A stretch of DNA of 64,000 bases from Artemisia argyi (taxonomy: Eukaryota > Streptophyta > Magnoliopsida > Asterales > Asteraceae): the NCBI GenBank assembly GCA_030686995.1, contig CM060687.1:167448090-167512089 (forward strand), read 5' to 3'. Below, piece after piece: positions 1-10,225 of this stretch (its first letter is position 1; each line of letters begins with the position of its first letter). The position numbers and the translations under genes are program-made. Under the pieces are notes generated by a model. That model saw only the letters and a list, made by a program, of their open reading frames with translations. It made no database searches and was not told where the DNA came from.

Positions 1-430
1 CACTTTTACAATAACAATGATAGGCATAACTCTTGTTACCACTATAATGCTAGGTGGATAACGCCTAACCCCGGTGCAATATAAGTCCATATAACGACAT
101 TATAGGTACTTTTGGTGCGTATAAGAGCGATAGGTGCACTGCGGGTTATCCGCTAGTTATTCACGCATTACGTCACCTTTTACTCTATAACATTTGTATA
201 ACATAAACTCATAAAAACACTCTCTTGAGCTGTACATGTTATAGGTACACGTTATTTTATTTTTTACAAATTACAATTCATAAAAAGTTAATAATAATAA
301 TAATAAATAAATAAACCTACATTTCATGAATAATAAAATTACAAATACATAAAAACAAACTACATTATCTTGTGCTCAACAATCAACATATCTCCAACTA
401 TTTCCAAAGACTTGAAGCTAAGTAAATAGT
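1..430. other. Intergenic, no gene seen
   Basis: AT-rich DNA with short palindrome-like stretches (for example around the GGGTTATCCGC segment near 145) and a short TAA-rich run near 290-310. No ORF, RNA gene or recognisable transposon terminus could be supported. Confidence 0.5.
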
Positions 431-435
431 TATGC

Positions 436-696
436 CCATGTTTTGGTTGAGCCATTTCTATATTTGCCCCTAACATCCAGGGTTCGATCCTTGTGAGCTG
501 CATTTTAACCACATGGGATGACCCAGTAGTTTGTATTTGGTCTCCTAAGTGGGTAACTCTGTTGAGGTCTCAGATTCAAACTTTGAGGAGAAAATTAATC
601 TCAATGTGGCCACGGAGGTTCACATGCGATGACTCCATGCTATTTAAAAAGGTAGTCATCCTAGGATTAATCGGCTCGCAATGTTAAGTCGAAACC

Positions 697-743
<47 letters not shown>
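436..743 (+). mobile_element. tRNA-derived SINE with long poly-A tail
   Basis: An internal RNA polymerase III promoter is visible: an A-box-like TTGGTTGAGCC near 443 and a perfect B-box GGTTCGATCC at 481-490, about 38 nt apart as in tRNA genes. The body runs to GTCGAAACCC and ends in an uninterrupted run of 46 A (698-743). This is the plan of a tRNA-derived SINE. The 5' end and target-site duplication were not resolved, so the start is approximate. The short ORF inside it is not a gene. Confidence 0.6.
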
Positions 744-745
<2 letters not shown>

Positions 746-1081
746 TTTCCAATAATGGTTTTGAGCTCAGTTTGAAGTATTTTGGTTTATCGCCAAACAA
801 TCTTCGAAAAGAAGTTGTTAGGCATCTTCATAATCTAAAGGCATGCTCTTCGGGGTGTTTGAACTACTTACTCCATCGTCATCAAAAGATAGATAATGTT
901 TATGATAATAGTACAACCTTAACAAATTCTCAAGACGTTTTTCGTTGGAATAACTATTGAAAGTGTCTATATGAAAGTATAATATATTTTCAATCAATTA
1001 ACCCTAGACAGATAACGGAAACAATGGCAGTATATCCTATATCCTTACTTCCTAATGATCATCGGTGGTCAAGTTAAACAA

Positions 1082-1782
1082 CTACTCGTATAATTTATTA
1101 AAAAAATTATTGAAACACTCGCACAATCCTTCCTTACTTCCTCTAATGTCACAATTTCTTAATCTGATGACAATAATGGCAAATATTGAAATCACACAGC
1201 GCTTACAATCTTTTTTTTGATGACACTCGAAGCAAATAGTGAAATTATATACTCTAGCCCGACATTCAAGGACCAAATAACCATTAATATCTTGATTGCA
1301 AGTAGAACACACATACCGAGGATATTTCTTTTTTCGAACAAATGTTAAAGGATGTTTGTGATATGAATCTTTTCTGGTGCCCTTAGCCCATAAATTTGCA
1401 TACAAATCAATAGGACTAAGGCAATAAAGGTGAAAAGAACTTATGGATTTGTGATTGTGACAATGATAGAGTGGTCGTTTGGGGTGCATTTCTTCCTCAC
1501 AGATATCGCAATAGAAATCTTTAGGATGATTCTCTACTGGGGGATACGTCAATAGGACTTCATGTCCTTTGCAATACCTGTAAGCAAGGGATCATGGCGA
1601 CCTCATTGCACAATACATGTCTAGTTGGAACTCACAAGCCTTGCAAGCATAGCTTATCCCAACAGAATATCTATTACATGCCTTACATATAGGTTGGGGA
1701 TCTACAACTTGGATTGTGTTTGATGATGTTGGGTAGATATGCACAGTTTCCACAAATGTGAAAAGTGCAAGTTTCACATTTA
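1082..1782 (-). pseudogene. DC1-domain (C1-like zinc finger) protein, broken
   Basis: Translation of the minus strand gives cysteine/histidine-rich DC1 modules: CKACNRYSVGISYACKAC near 1640-1690, FYCDICEEEMHPK near 1500-1530, YVCSTCNQDINGYLVLEC near 1265-1315, then FTICFECHQKK. DC1 proteins are large plant families with C1-like zinc fingers, some linked to defence or hormone responses. This copy is dead. An in-frame TGA lies at 1592-1594, and a frameshift is needed to join an upstream module reading CETCTFHICGNC (about 1740-1775). The 5' part is cut off exactly where the LTR of the neighbouring copia element begins (1783), so the retrotransposon inserted into the gene. No start codon or promoter remains. 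Confidence 0.75.
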
Positions 1783-3071
1783 TGTATACCATATGTATTG
1801 ATTGATGCTAATAAGTTACAATCATATAGTATATAAATACATTAATGGGCCTGCAAAACACAATAACCAAACTAATTAGTGGTCCAGTGAAGGCCTGTGA
1901 ATATATCTGCTAATAGTCCCCCGCAGTTGGAGTGGGAGAGGAGCGAATATTCAAACTGGAGCAAAAATCATCAAACAACGCTGTAGGCAATCCTTTGGTG
2001 AAGATATCTGCATACTGATAATGAGATGGAACATGAAGAATATGTACATGACCAGTGGCTACCAAATCACGAACAAAGTGAATGTCAATCTCAATATGCT
2101 TCGTGTGTTGATGTTGCATGAGATTAGAAGAGAGATATACAACACTCACATTATCACAATAAACAATGATAGTAGTAGAAAGCGGTGAATGGAGCTCACG
2201 TAATAAATTACATAACAAGAAGGTCTCCGCAACAACATTGGCAACAACCCTATACTCAGCTTCTGCACTGGATCGAGAAATCGTGAACTGGCGCTTAGAG
2301 GACCAGGAGAGAAGATTGTTGCCAAGAAAAACACAATAACCAGAAGTGGAGCAGCGTGTAGTGGGACAGCGAGCCAAGTCTGCATCTAAATAAGCAATCA
2401 GAGATGATGTCGATGACGAATAAAGCTGTAATCCAAAATCTAAGGTCCCCTGAACATAACGTAAGATCCTCTTAAGAGCAGAGAAATGGGGCTCCCGAGG
2501 ATAATGCATAAAATGACAAACCTGTTGAACAGCATAAGATACATTCGGTCTAGTAAACGTACGATACTGTAAGGCACCCGAAAGACTGGGATACAAAGTG
2601 GGGTCAGAAACAGGATCACCGTCAGCTGCAAGTTTGGTGTTTGTATCAACTGGAGTCCAACAAGGGTTACACGCACTCATATTAGCATACTCAAGAACCT
2701 AAGTGGCATACTTTGATTGAGAAAGAAATATCCCCGAAGTATTACGTGTCACAGAAATGCCTAAAAAATAATTAAGAGGGCCAAGGTCGGTCATGTAAAA
2801 CTCTGCATGAAGAGAAGAAATAACCTGATGTAGAAAAGTGGATGAAGATGCGGTCAAAACTATATCATCAACATATAACAATAAATAAGCAGTATCCGAT
2901 CCCTGTTAATAAATAAAAAGCGAGGAGTCACATCAACTATGGTGAAACCCAACAGGAGTAGCATAAGCAGCAAACTTCTGAAACCAGGCTCTGATGCCAT
3001 GTAAACCGTATGTATTGATTGATGCTAATGAGTTACAATCGTATAGTATATAAATACATTAATGGGCCTGC
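1783..3071 (-). mobile_element. Deletion-derivative Ty1/copia element
   Basis: A minus-strand element. Its 3' LTR is 1783..1915 (about 133 bp). The matching first 72 bp of the other LTR is at 3000..3071, where it is cut by unrelated DNA. The LTR edge TGTATACC/TGTAAACC marks the ends. A polypurine tract (minus strand GCGGGGGAC) abuts the 3' LTR at 1916, and a tRNA-Met primer-binding site (TGGCATCAGAGCC, minus) directly follows the 5' LTR at about 2987-2999. Gag, protease, integrase and most of the RT are missing: the primer-binding site runs straight into the RT C-terminal part. The element interrupts the DC1 gene. Confidence 0.75.
1910..2998 (-). pseudogene. copia RT C-terminus and RNase H, broken
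   Basis: The reading frame contains the RT catalytic motif YVDD (LLYVDDIVLTASS, near 2840-2880), then a copia RNase H domain with SSAEAEYR, the YCDN box and the terminal HTKHIEIDIHFVRD and ADIFTKGLP motifs. In-frame stops lie at 2699-2701 (TAG), near 2903 (TAA) and once more upstream, so it cannot make a complete polymerase. Upstream the frame reads RAWFQ, whose codons overlap the primer-binding site (AGAGCC). The last codons extend to the LTR edge. This is the pol remnant of the deletion derivative, not a host gene. Confidence 0.85.
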
Positions 3072-4750
3072 TGGTATGTGTGAAAACACATACCCTTTTC
3101 TTTATCAAAAATGGACTCAAAAGACCAAAAACCAATTAAAATGCCCTATATATGCTTGTTTTTGTGTTTGTGCATGTGCATGTGCAGGTACCGGATATCA
3201 GAAATTGACAAAAATCGAGACAAATGGACAAAATCGAGCACGAAAATGGAAAGAGTACAAAAAGCAGAGGCCGGGGAATAATTTCTACTTTTGGATCATT
3301 TTTCATCAACCTTTATCCCAAAAATATCAAAACCAAAATCATTTTCACACCTAATCCCTAAAACAAATTGCACCATTAGTCCTACTTACTGCAAAATCAG
3401 TCCCTAAACTTAATCAGTGTTAAGTCTTATCTATTACTAAATCCTAAACCAAATTAAACCCAAAAGCCCAATCCATAATAGTCCAGTCCAATAACCCGAG
3501 TCAAACCCACCCTTTTACAATTACCCGGGTCAAACTCCCAGTCAAACAAACCACTAAAAATAAAAACGCGCCACTTTTACTATTCATCTCCTCCTTCACC
3601 ACTTACCCTGTTCCCCTCTCATTTACTCGTACTTAAAAGTACTTCTAGAAGCTCTGACATGTCAGGAATGACGCGTTTGATGCCACATTGGTAGTTTGGA
3701 GGCGTATTATTGGTTGAAATGCGTGGATAATTGATCAAAAGGCTGAGAATCAAAGTTTTGTATAAGAAATGATCAAAGGGACAAGATTGAGTGTTCCAGA
3801 TGCTTCCTGAAACCCTAGAAGACTCCTCAGGCTATAAATACCCCTCCTCATTCACACATGAGAGCAGTTTTTTTCCCGATTCTAGTTTAGCTTTCTTTTA
3901 TCTTTTAGATTAATTGTATTAGCTTTTAAAATTCAGCCTTTTCCTTTTATAGTATTGTAATCAACTTTTATTAGTAAAATTTTAGTTTTCTTTTATATTC
4001 AAGTCCAATTTACTCTTTATACTTTTATAATGTTGACTTATGGTTAAATGAGCTTGCATAAGCTTTTAATTCTGTCAATTAAGCTCATATAAGCTCCTTA
4101 ATAGCTTATGGTGAGTGGTTGTAGCTAGTACATTAATTTTTAAGCATCTTAGTTTATAAAATCAATTTCTAAGTCAAATAAGCTATTGTGGAAGATAAGC
4201 CAATAAGGGAAGGGATTATAGGGTCTTACCAGCTTGTTTTCAACAAGCTGGAGCTTGTTGAGTAGCTCCTCAAGCTTATTTAAGCCTTTGTTAAGCTAAG
4301 GCTTGTGTAAGTTTCACTTTTCAATTTTAGCTTATTATAACTGCTTATTTGTTTCATTTTACTGATTATTTGTTTCATTTTTGCTTTATACTGCTTATTT
4401 CTATCTATTATTGCTGTTTGTTGCTTATTTTTAGCTTTAGTATCATTAGAATTAGTTTAAGTCTAAAAATCTAAAAAACCCAAAAAATAGCTTAAATTGA
4501 TAGCTTATTATTAGTGCTTAATTTTAATTGTTTTTTGCTTTTCATGTCTTAAAATAGTTAGTTAAACATTTGTTATTCAAAAACTTAGCTTGTTTTGGTC
4601 TTATTTAGTTTAATAATCAAAATCTGTTACATAAAGGGGTGTTTGGCATAACTCATGTTTTCAAGTTTTGGTCATTTGTTTAATTTCAATCAACTATATG
4701 GAAAACTAGAAGGGTGGTTGAATAGTTTTACCAGTTTTTCGTTAATTGTA
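3072..4750 (+). mobile_element. Probable LTR fragment of an unidentified retroelement
   Basis: The region starts abruptly at TGGTATGTG inside the copia LTR, with a short hairpin GGTATGTGT-GAAA-ACACATACC at 3073-3094. It has no coding capacity but carries a good TATA box (GCTATAAATA, 3831-3840) followed by a pyrimidine-rich leader-like stretch, as in an LTR promoter. The right half (4020-4350) is crowded with AAGCTTA/TAAGCTT motifs and a perfect hairpin at 4229-4251. The right end, PBS and TSD were not found, so a solo LTR or truncated element is an inference. Confidence 0.35.
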
Positions 4751-4756
4751 AAAGTT

Positions 4757-4862
4757 TACTTTTGAAAAACTTTGATTCAATTCTTTTGTGAATAAGATGG
4801 AAAGATCAAACTGAGACAACGAGATTTAAAGTGGTTCAGTCACGAAGCTCTTCTTCACCCTA
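4757..4862 (-). repeat. Outer piece of a Sirevirus-like LTR split by a gypsy insertion
   Basis: This stretch continues, across the 6.75-kb gypsy insertion with its CCCTA duplication (4858-4862 and 11614-11618), into 11619 onward. The reunited sequence (agatttaaagtggttcagtca... then ccactccccgag) has the character of copia Sirevirus LTR U5 sequence. The outer limit toward 4750 is uncertain. Confidence 0.45.
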
Positions 4863-6249
4863 TGATGAGGCGAAAAATGAACCACTTTTAGGGGGTCATT
4901 TAAGCCCGAATTCGAATTTATTTGATCAAATATTGCCCTAAATCGTTCCTTTTGTGATTTTAGGTACTTTGGGAGAGAAATCTGGAAAAGGAAGCAATTC
5001 GGACGTTTTTGGAGCATAAAAGTGAAGAAAACGCCAAAGTCTTAATTTTCCTTGCTGGGAACAGTAGGTGACGGCGTCAAGAGTATTTTCCATGACGATC
5101 CAGTACAGAAATGACGGCGTCACAAGGTAGGGCGTCAAGAGGAAAATGCATGACGTCCTGGAAACACATAACACATAACGGCGTCAAAAGTAGATCAAGG
5201 CAGTCCAAGAAGTATTTTGGCGGCGAGATGACGGAGTCACAAATTTGTTCTTGACGCCGTCAGACCCTATTTCCTATATATAGTTTTCTAATTTTCACAC
5301 CAAAAAAAGAGAAGTTTTGGAGAAACCCTAAGGCCGAACTTGGCACTAATTTTACAGGTTTTTCAAGGGTTCTCAGCCCTTGAACCCTTTCATGTGTAAT
5401 TGAGATAAGTATTCTTTCAATTCAATCAATATGTCTATGTATTGGTTGTCTATATCTTGTTCTTGTCTTAATTCCATCATGCTAGGCTAGATCTATCTTG
5501 TGTTTGCTTGGATCTAATGAAACCTAGATGTTAATTATGTGTTGATTACTTGTTTATGGTTGTATTGGATGAATGATTTCGATGTTAGGCTTAAGAAAAC
5601 TGGCAGATCTCCAAATGGTAACATGCTTGAACGTCTTAGGAAACATGAAATGACGTGCACTAGGTTTTATTAGTTGTATTTAATGCATGAGTAAATTCTA
5701 ATGATCCCATGTTAGGAGCTTCTTAGCCGGCTCGACATAGGAGTGAAGTAGGCACTCATAGGATTGGGGAATTTAGTGCGCCACCCCATGAATGGTATTA
5801 AGGAATACAATCCGTCATCCACGCAACTATAACAAGTAATTAACGTGTAAAAGATATCTAGGGAGTAGTGAAATCTAAGTAAACACAACTTCTCCACTTA
5901 TTGCTTACAACCTTAGTTAATTTAGTTTATTTTCATTTTTAGTATTTTATTTTGATTGCATCTTTAGTATTGGGTTAGTTGACTAGCAACTAATTCCGCC
6001 CAAATCCTTCAAACCCGAGATTTTTACTTGCTTTCTAAAAAATATAAAAATACAAAAATAATCATCCCTCACCTTTAGAACTAGTATTTAGGTTTTCTAA
6101 TCCTAGCGACACTATTCCTAGCTGAACGATCAATCCCCCGGTACTTGTCACTATACTATACTACAACGATCAGGTACACTGCCTGGTGGGGGTTGTAAGC
6201 TTCTCAAGATCCCTTGAGAGGTAAAGCCTGGTGCGATTCCCACGTATCA
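4863..6249 (+). repeat. 5' LTR of the gypsy LARD
   Basis: 1,387 bp. U3 holds a cluster of TGACG/CGTCA motifs (5069-5262), several as TGACGGCGTCA, directly upstream of a TATA box (CTATATATAG, 5274-5283). Transcription probably starts around 5305-5315. The rest is R/U5. A perfect boundary with the PBS follows. Confidence 0.9.
5069..5283 (+). promoter_or_regulatory. LTR promoter: clustered TGACG/CGTCA motifs plus TATA box
   Basis: TGACGGCGTCA occurs at 5069-5079 and 5112-5122. Near copies are at 5176-5186, 5229-5239 and 5252-5262 (as TGACGCCGTCA), and single TGACG/CGTCA half-sites at 5093, 5133 and 5151. TGACG is the core of the plant as-1 element bound by TGA-class bZIP factors. The cluster ends just before CTATATATAG. 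That this makes the LTR inducible is an inference. The 3' LTR (about 10434-10625) carries the same cluster with more intact copies. Confidence 0.6.
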
Positions 6250-6255
6250 AGTTTT

Positions 6256-6274
6256 TGGCGCCGCAACCCGGGGA
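6256..6274 (+). other. Primer-binding site (tRNA-Asp type)
   Basis: TGGCGCCGCAACCCGGGGA lies six bases after the 5' LTR end. It closely matches, with a few changes, the Asp-tRNA complement known from Athila/Tat elements. Confidence 0.75.
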
Positions 6275-6427
6275 ATAGTTATTGTCTAGGTTAGAATCTC
6301 TTTTTATTAGGTCTACTTGCTAGATTCCTTTCTAGTAAGATTTTATTTTTATTTTTAGGTTTTCTTTAGTCTATCTTTTTCTTTGTGTGTTTGTTCGTAA
6401 TTTTCATTGACTCTTCCGTTCACCATT

Positions 6428-7760
6428 ATGGAGTACGCGAATCCACCATACCACCAACCACAAAGGCCATTCTACCCTATTGACATCTCGAATTTCAAAC
6501 AATATCGAGATGAACCCATATATGATTCATGGTTTCGCTTTAGCATCCCTAACCCGAACCTTTTACTATCGTGTTGGCCAATATGACCAAATGCGCATTG
6601 AGAATTTTGCCAATGGGGACTTTAGGGAATTAAGTGCTGAAGAAGCATGGGATACCATAGAAGATTGTGCCCAATATTATTATAGGGTAGACAACCCAAC
6701 AAACGTTAGTACAAGTCAATTGAATATAAATTTCCAGGATCATGAAACAAGTTTACAAGCTGAACACATAGGTGACCTTGATGTGATGGAGGATTTAGCC
6801 GAACATGATCACATTGATCAAAAAGACCTAGGTCCTATGATCGATGATGATGAATCTCAAGAAACATATGATGAATCTCTTGGGCAATTTGTATATAGCA
6901 GTTAGAATATTGAGGATGATCCATATGATTCGGACATAGAAGTTGAGATGCCTAAAGAAGTACGTAAGATACTTGGGAAAATGTTAGGGTTAGATAATAA
7001 TGAAACACATGTTGAGGATATAGGTGATCTTGACACAAGGAAGGATGAGGTAAATAACACAAACCTACAAAGTACCCCACAACTCTCATCATCACTTGAG
7101 GCACACACACCTCCCTTGACTTACCCAGAAAAAGTAGAAGAGACTATAGGAACCCCAGTAGAGGTAGAACATTTGAACCAAAGACAACTAGAGGATATAG
7201 GTTTGAATATTTATAATGATGACCTTACTCTTAGTTCTAGGGAAGTTCCTAGTTTTGATGAACCGGAGCCTCAACCAAAACCGTTACCTAATCTTCCATC
7301 CTTGGATGAAAATTTAGGAATTGAAATAGGTCCCGATCCACCCATCAAACCATGTAGTCCGGGTAGTCTTAGGATAAAGATGGTAGAATTTAAGCCATGT
7401 AGAGAGGAAGCCAATATAGGAGTGGAACATAACCTTACATGCTTACATCACCCATTCATGATTGATCACAAAACACATTATGGGTTTAAACCAGGTTTAT
7501 TAGGTCAAGATGGATCCCCAACTAGTAATCTCTTGAAGTTGATTGAAAATGATCCCTTTCTAGGAGAAAATCTTAATCCACCCATTAACCCGATTGAATT
7601 AGGGAAGGTTATGATGATAGGAGCACACCCCTTTGAGCATATAATTCATCTACCAATCTTTCCTCACGAGGCATACTTCCACCGAGAAGGTGTGTATCGC
7701 TACTATCACCCGCACTTAATCCTAAGTGTAGGGAAAACCTCCCCTATTTCTGTTAAATAA
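6428..7760 (+). pseudogene. gag-derived ORF of the gypsy LARD, broken
   Basis: The natural start is probably the ATG at 6428 (MEYANPPY...). That frame ends about 50 codons later, and the gag-like part resumes in another frame at about 6560, with RIENFANGDFRELSAEEAW resembling the end of a Retrotrans_gag capsid domain. The join therefore needs a deletion or frameshift around 6550-6570. The second frame has one in-frame TAG (6903-6905) and then runs to a TAA at 7758-7760. The C-terminal half is acidic and proline-rich (KPLPNLPSLDENLG), with a histidine/tyrosine-rich tail (GVYRYYHPH). No zinc knuckle or enzymatic motif is visible. It would have supplied a structural or RNA-binding protein for particle formation; the function of the tail is unknown. 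Confidence 0.65.
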
Positions 7761-9587
7761 GGGTAGAGTCAGGCTCGTGACTCGAACAAAAACAAGCGCT
7801 TCTTGGGAGGCAACCCATGTTTTGTGTGATTTTATTTTGTTTGTTTGTTATTTGCTTCCGTATGCATGCTTTATTTTTGTTGTTGGTAGATCATGTTTCT
7901 CAATTAAATAGTGGAAATACTTTACTTTGTTGTTTTGGCCTAGTCTTAACTCCACCTAAAAGTATTTTTGCAAAAGATAAGTGTAAGGGGAAACCCCAAA
8001 TATGTTTTCAAGAAACAAACTGATCATGATTCTCCACAATATTAGATGAACATGTATATTCATATTTGTTAGAGTCAAATGCTTGTATTGAGTCATAATG
8101 AAGTTTTGCATGATTTTCCAGGAAGTAGGACCAAGTTTTTCCAGAAACTTAACATAAGAATTTCTACAGGTCACTTCTGACGGCGTCAAGAATTAATTCT
8201 TGACGGCGTCACGTGTAAAAATCTGGAAATTTTACCAGTTTTGTTTTTCTAACGGAGTCTTATGGTTTTTGTGAATTATTAAGTTTTATAATCTCCAGGA
8301 AATCTGCAAACTTCATTCCACAAGCATTATATCTTATCTTGTTTTCTAGGATTTAGTAACTTATATAGGATGCCACCGATTTTATGCGAGGTTGTCTTGT
8401 CTATTTTCTCAGGATTTACAGGTTATGTATGACAAGAAGATGATTTATATTCTGGAAGGGAAGCTTTGATTGTTCATTTTCTTGGAGGAAGATTTAACCT
8501 GGCCACCTTATTATCCATACCGAGCGAATCAGGGGAGTATTTGATTTCATTCTTTTTACTTTTTCACTTTTACATTCTTTACTTGAACGTTGGGGACAAT
8601 GTTCATCTTAAGTGTAAGGGGAGGGTAAAATGATGATACCTTACATATGCACTTTCACTTGAGTTTATTTTGTTTGATGGTAGATGTGTAATAAAACTAT
8701 GAGAAATACTTGTTAGTGCAATTTTAGCGCCAAATTTAAAATTTTTTACAACATTTAGGAGTGAAACTTTAGCCATAGCAAGCGTCTCATGGATAGGAGA
8801 TTGTATGACTAGCACAAAACCGTATATTCAGAAAAATTTTCCACCCAAATATGTGAGGTTCGCCTTTAGATTTGATAGGAAAAACATTTATTATTAGTGC
8901 TTATGAGTGTACCGGTAGCATTTAGATTCTAGAACTTGCGTTAGTGATGCATCCCGAGACCGCTAGTGAGACTACATTCGTGTAGTAGGATTTACTACAT
9001 GATAAGAGGCATTAGGATCACCCTTGTGTTAAACCCGTATCATAATTACTTGACCATTTAAGTCATATTATTTGGCTAATCAAGTCAACTAATTTTTCCC
9101 ACACCCTTAGCGTTGTACTCATTTTTAGTACACGAAACCCCTAGTACACCCCTCCGAGCCTATCTTTTCATTTCTAACTTTAAGCATCTTACTTAAAGGA
9201 AGAATTTGTTACACCCCACTTAAATGTACACCCAAATCGCCTTAGCCTTCCGTGTATGCATTCATTTTTAGTGCATTATTGTTATTTGTTAAACCCTAAG
9301 TAAATTATCTAATTGATTACATGGTTGCTAAGTCGAGTCATATCCTTGTACATATTGTTTTGGGACGATTGGGACTCATGGGTAAAGTACTTATTTTATG
9401 GAGTAATGGGGAAGAACATCTTTTATTACCCCCATATGTACGTTAATCTTAAAAGTGCTCCAAGTGTTTTGATTTTCTTAATTCGAGTCATTAGATTAGT
9501 TGATTGTTAAGTATGTAAAAATTCAAGTGTAAGGGAATGTTCATTCCCTATGATGTATTATTTTGGATGGTAGGGTAAGAGTGTATG

Positions 9588-9626
<39 letters not shown>

Positions 9627-10225
9627 GAAAAATCAAGAAAAGGAAAAAAAAATAGAAAAAGAAAAGAGAAAAAATATACGGACTACCATCCCTTTTTATT
9701 CTATGTTCATTTTATGTTTTTGTTATTTTTCATTTATTAGCTTAAGTCAAGTCTAGTCTTGGCTTAGCAACGCCACATTGTACATGTAATTAACCAAGAT
9801 TGTTAACTCGCCACCAGTAAAACTTTCTTTATCCAACAAAACCGTGTATTTCATAACCCTACACCTAACGTTATAACCCTTTAAAAGACCTCTTTGATAG
9901 TTTATCCTAGGTGCTTACGCCATGTGGTGGAGGGTTGATCCTTTCCCAAGCCTATGGTAATCTATTTTGCTATGACAGGTAGTGAGAGATATCTTCCGTT
10001 TCCATATTGTAATTTATACTTTATTACACCCGAGAGATGTGAGTATCTAAACACTATTTGTGAGGTGCTTGTGTATGACCTCCGTGCTTGTCTATTGGTC
10101 TTTAGTGGAACGATTATTTGTTGTAATTACTTTTATATTAGTGTTAAATGACCCCTAACTTGTATTTTGACTTGAATAAAAGCGCATTTGCTTGAGGACA
10201 AGCAAATCTCAAGTGTAAGGGTATA
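7761..10225 (+). other. Non-coding interior of the gypsy LARD
   Basis: There is no convincing coding region. The GGGAGGCAACCCA motif follows the gag stop at 7806. Four AAGTGTAAGG(G) polypurine-like motifs occur near 7979, 8610, 9526 and 10211. Two TGACGGCGTCA elements flank a 20-bp palindrome (8178-8211), and a 37-nt A-rich run lies at about 9588-9624. Confidence 0.6.

Noticed and set aside
481..490. tRNA gene suggested by a perfect B-box
   Set aside because: No tRNA cloverleaf can be built; a long body with a poly-A tail makes it a SINE.
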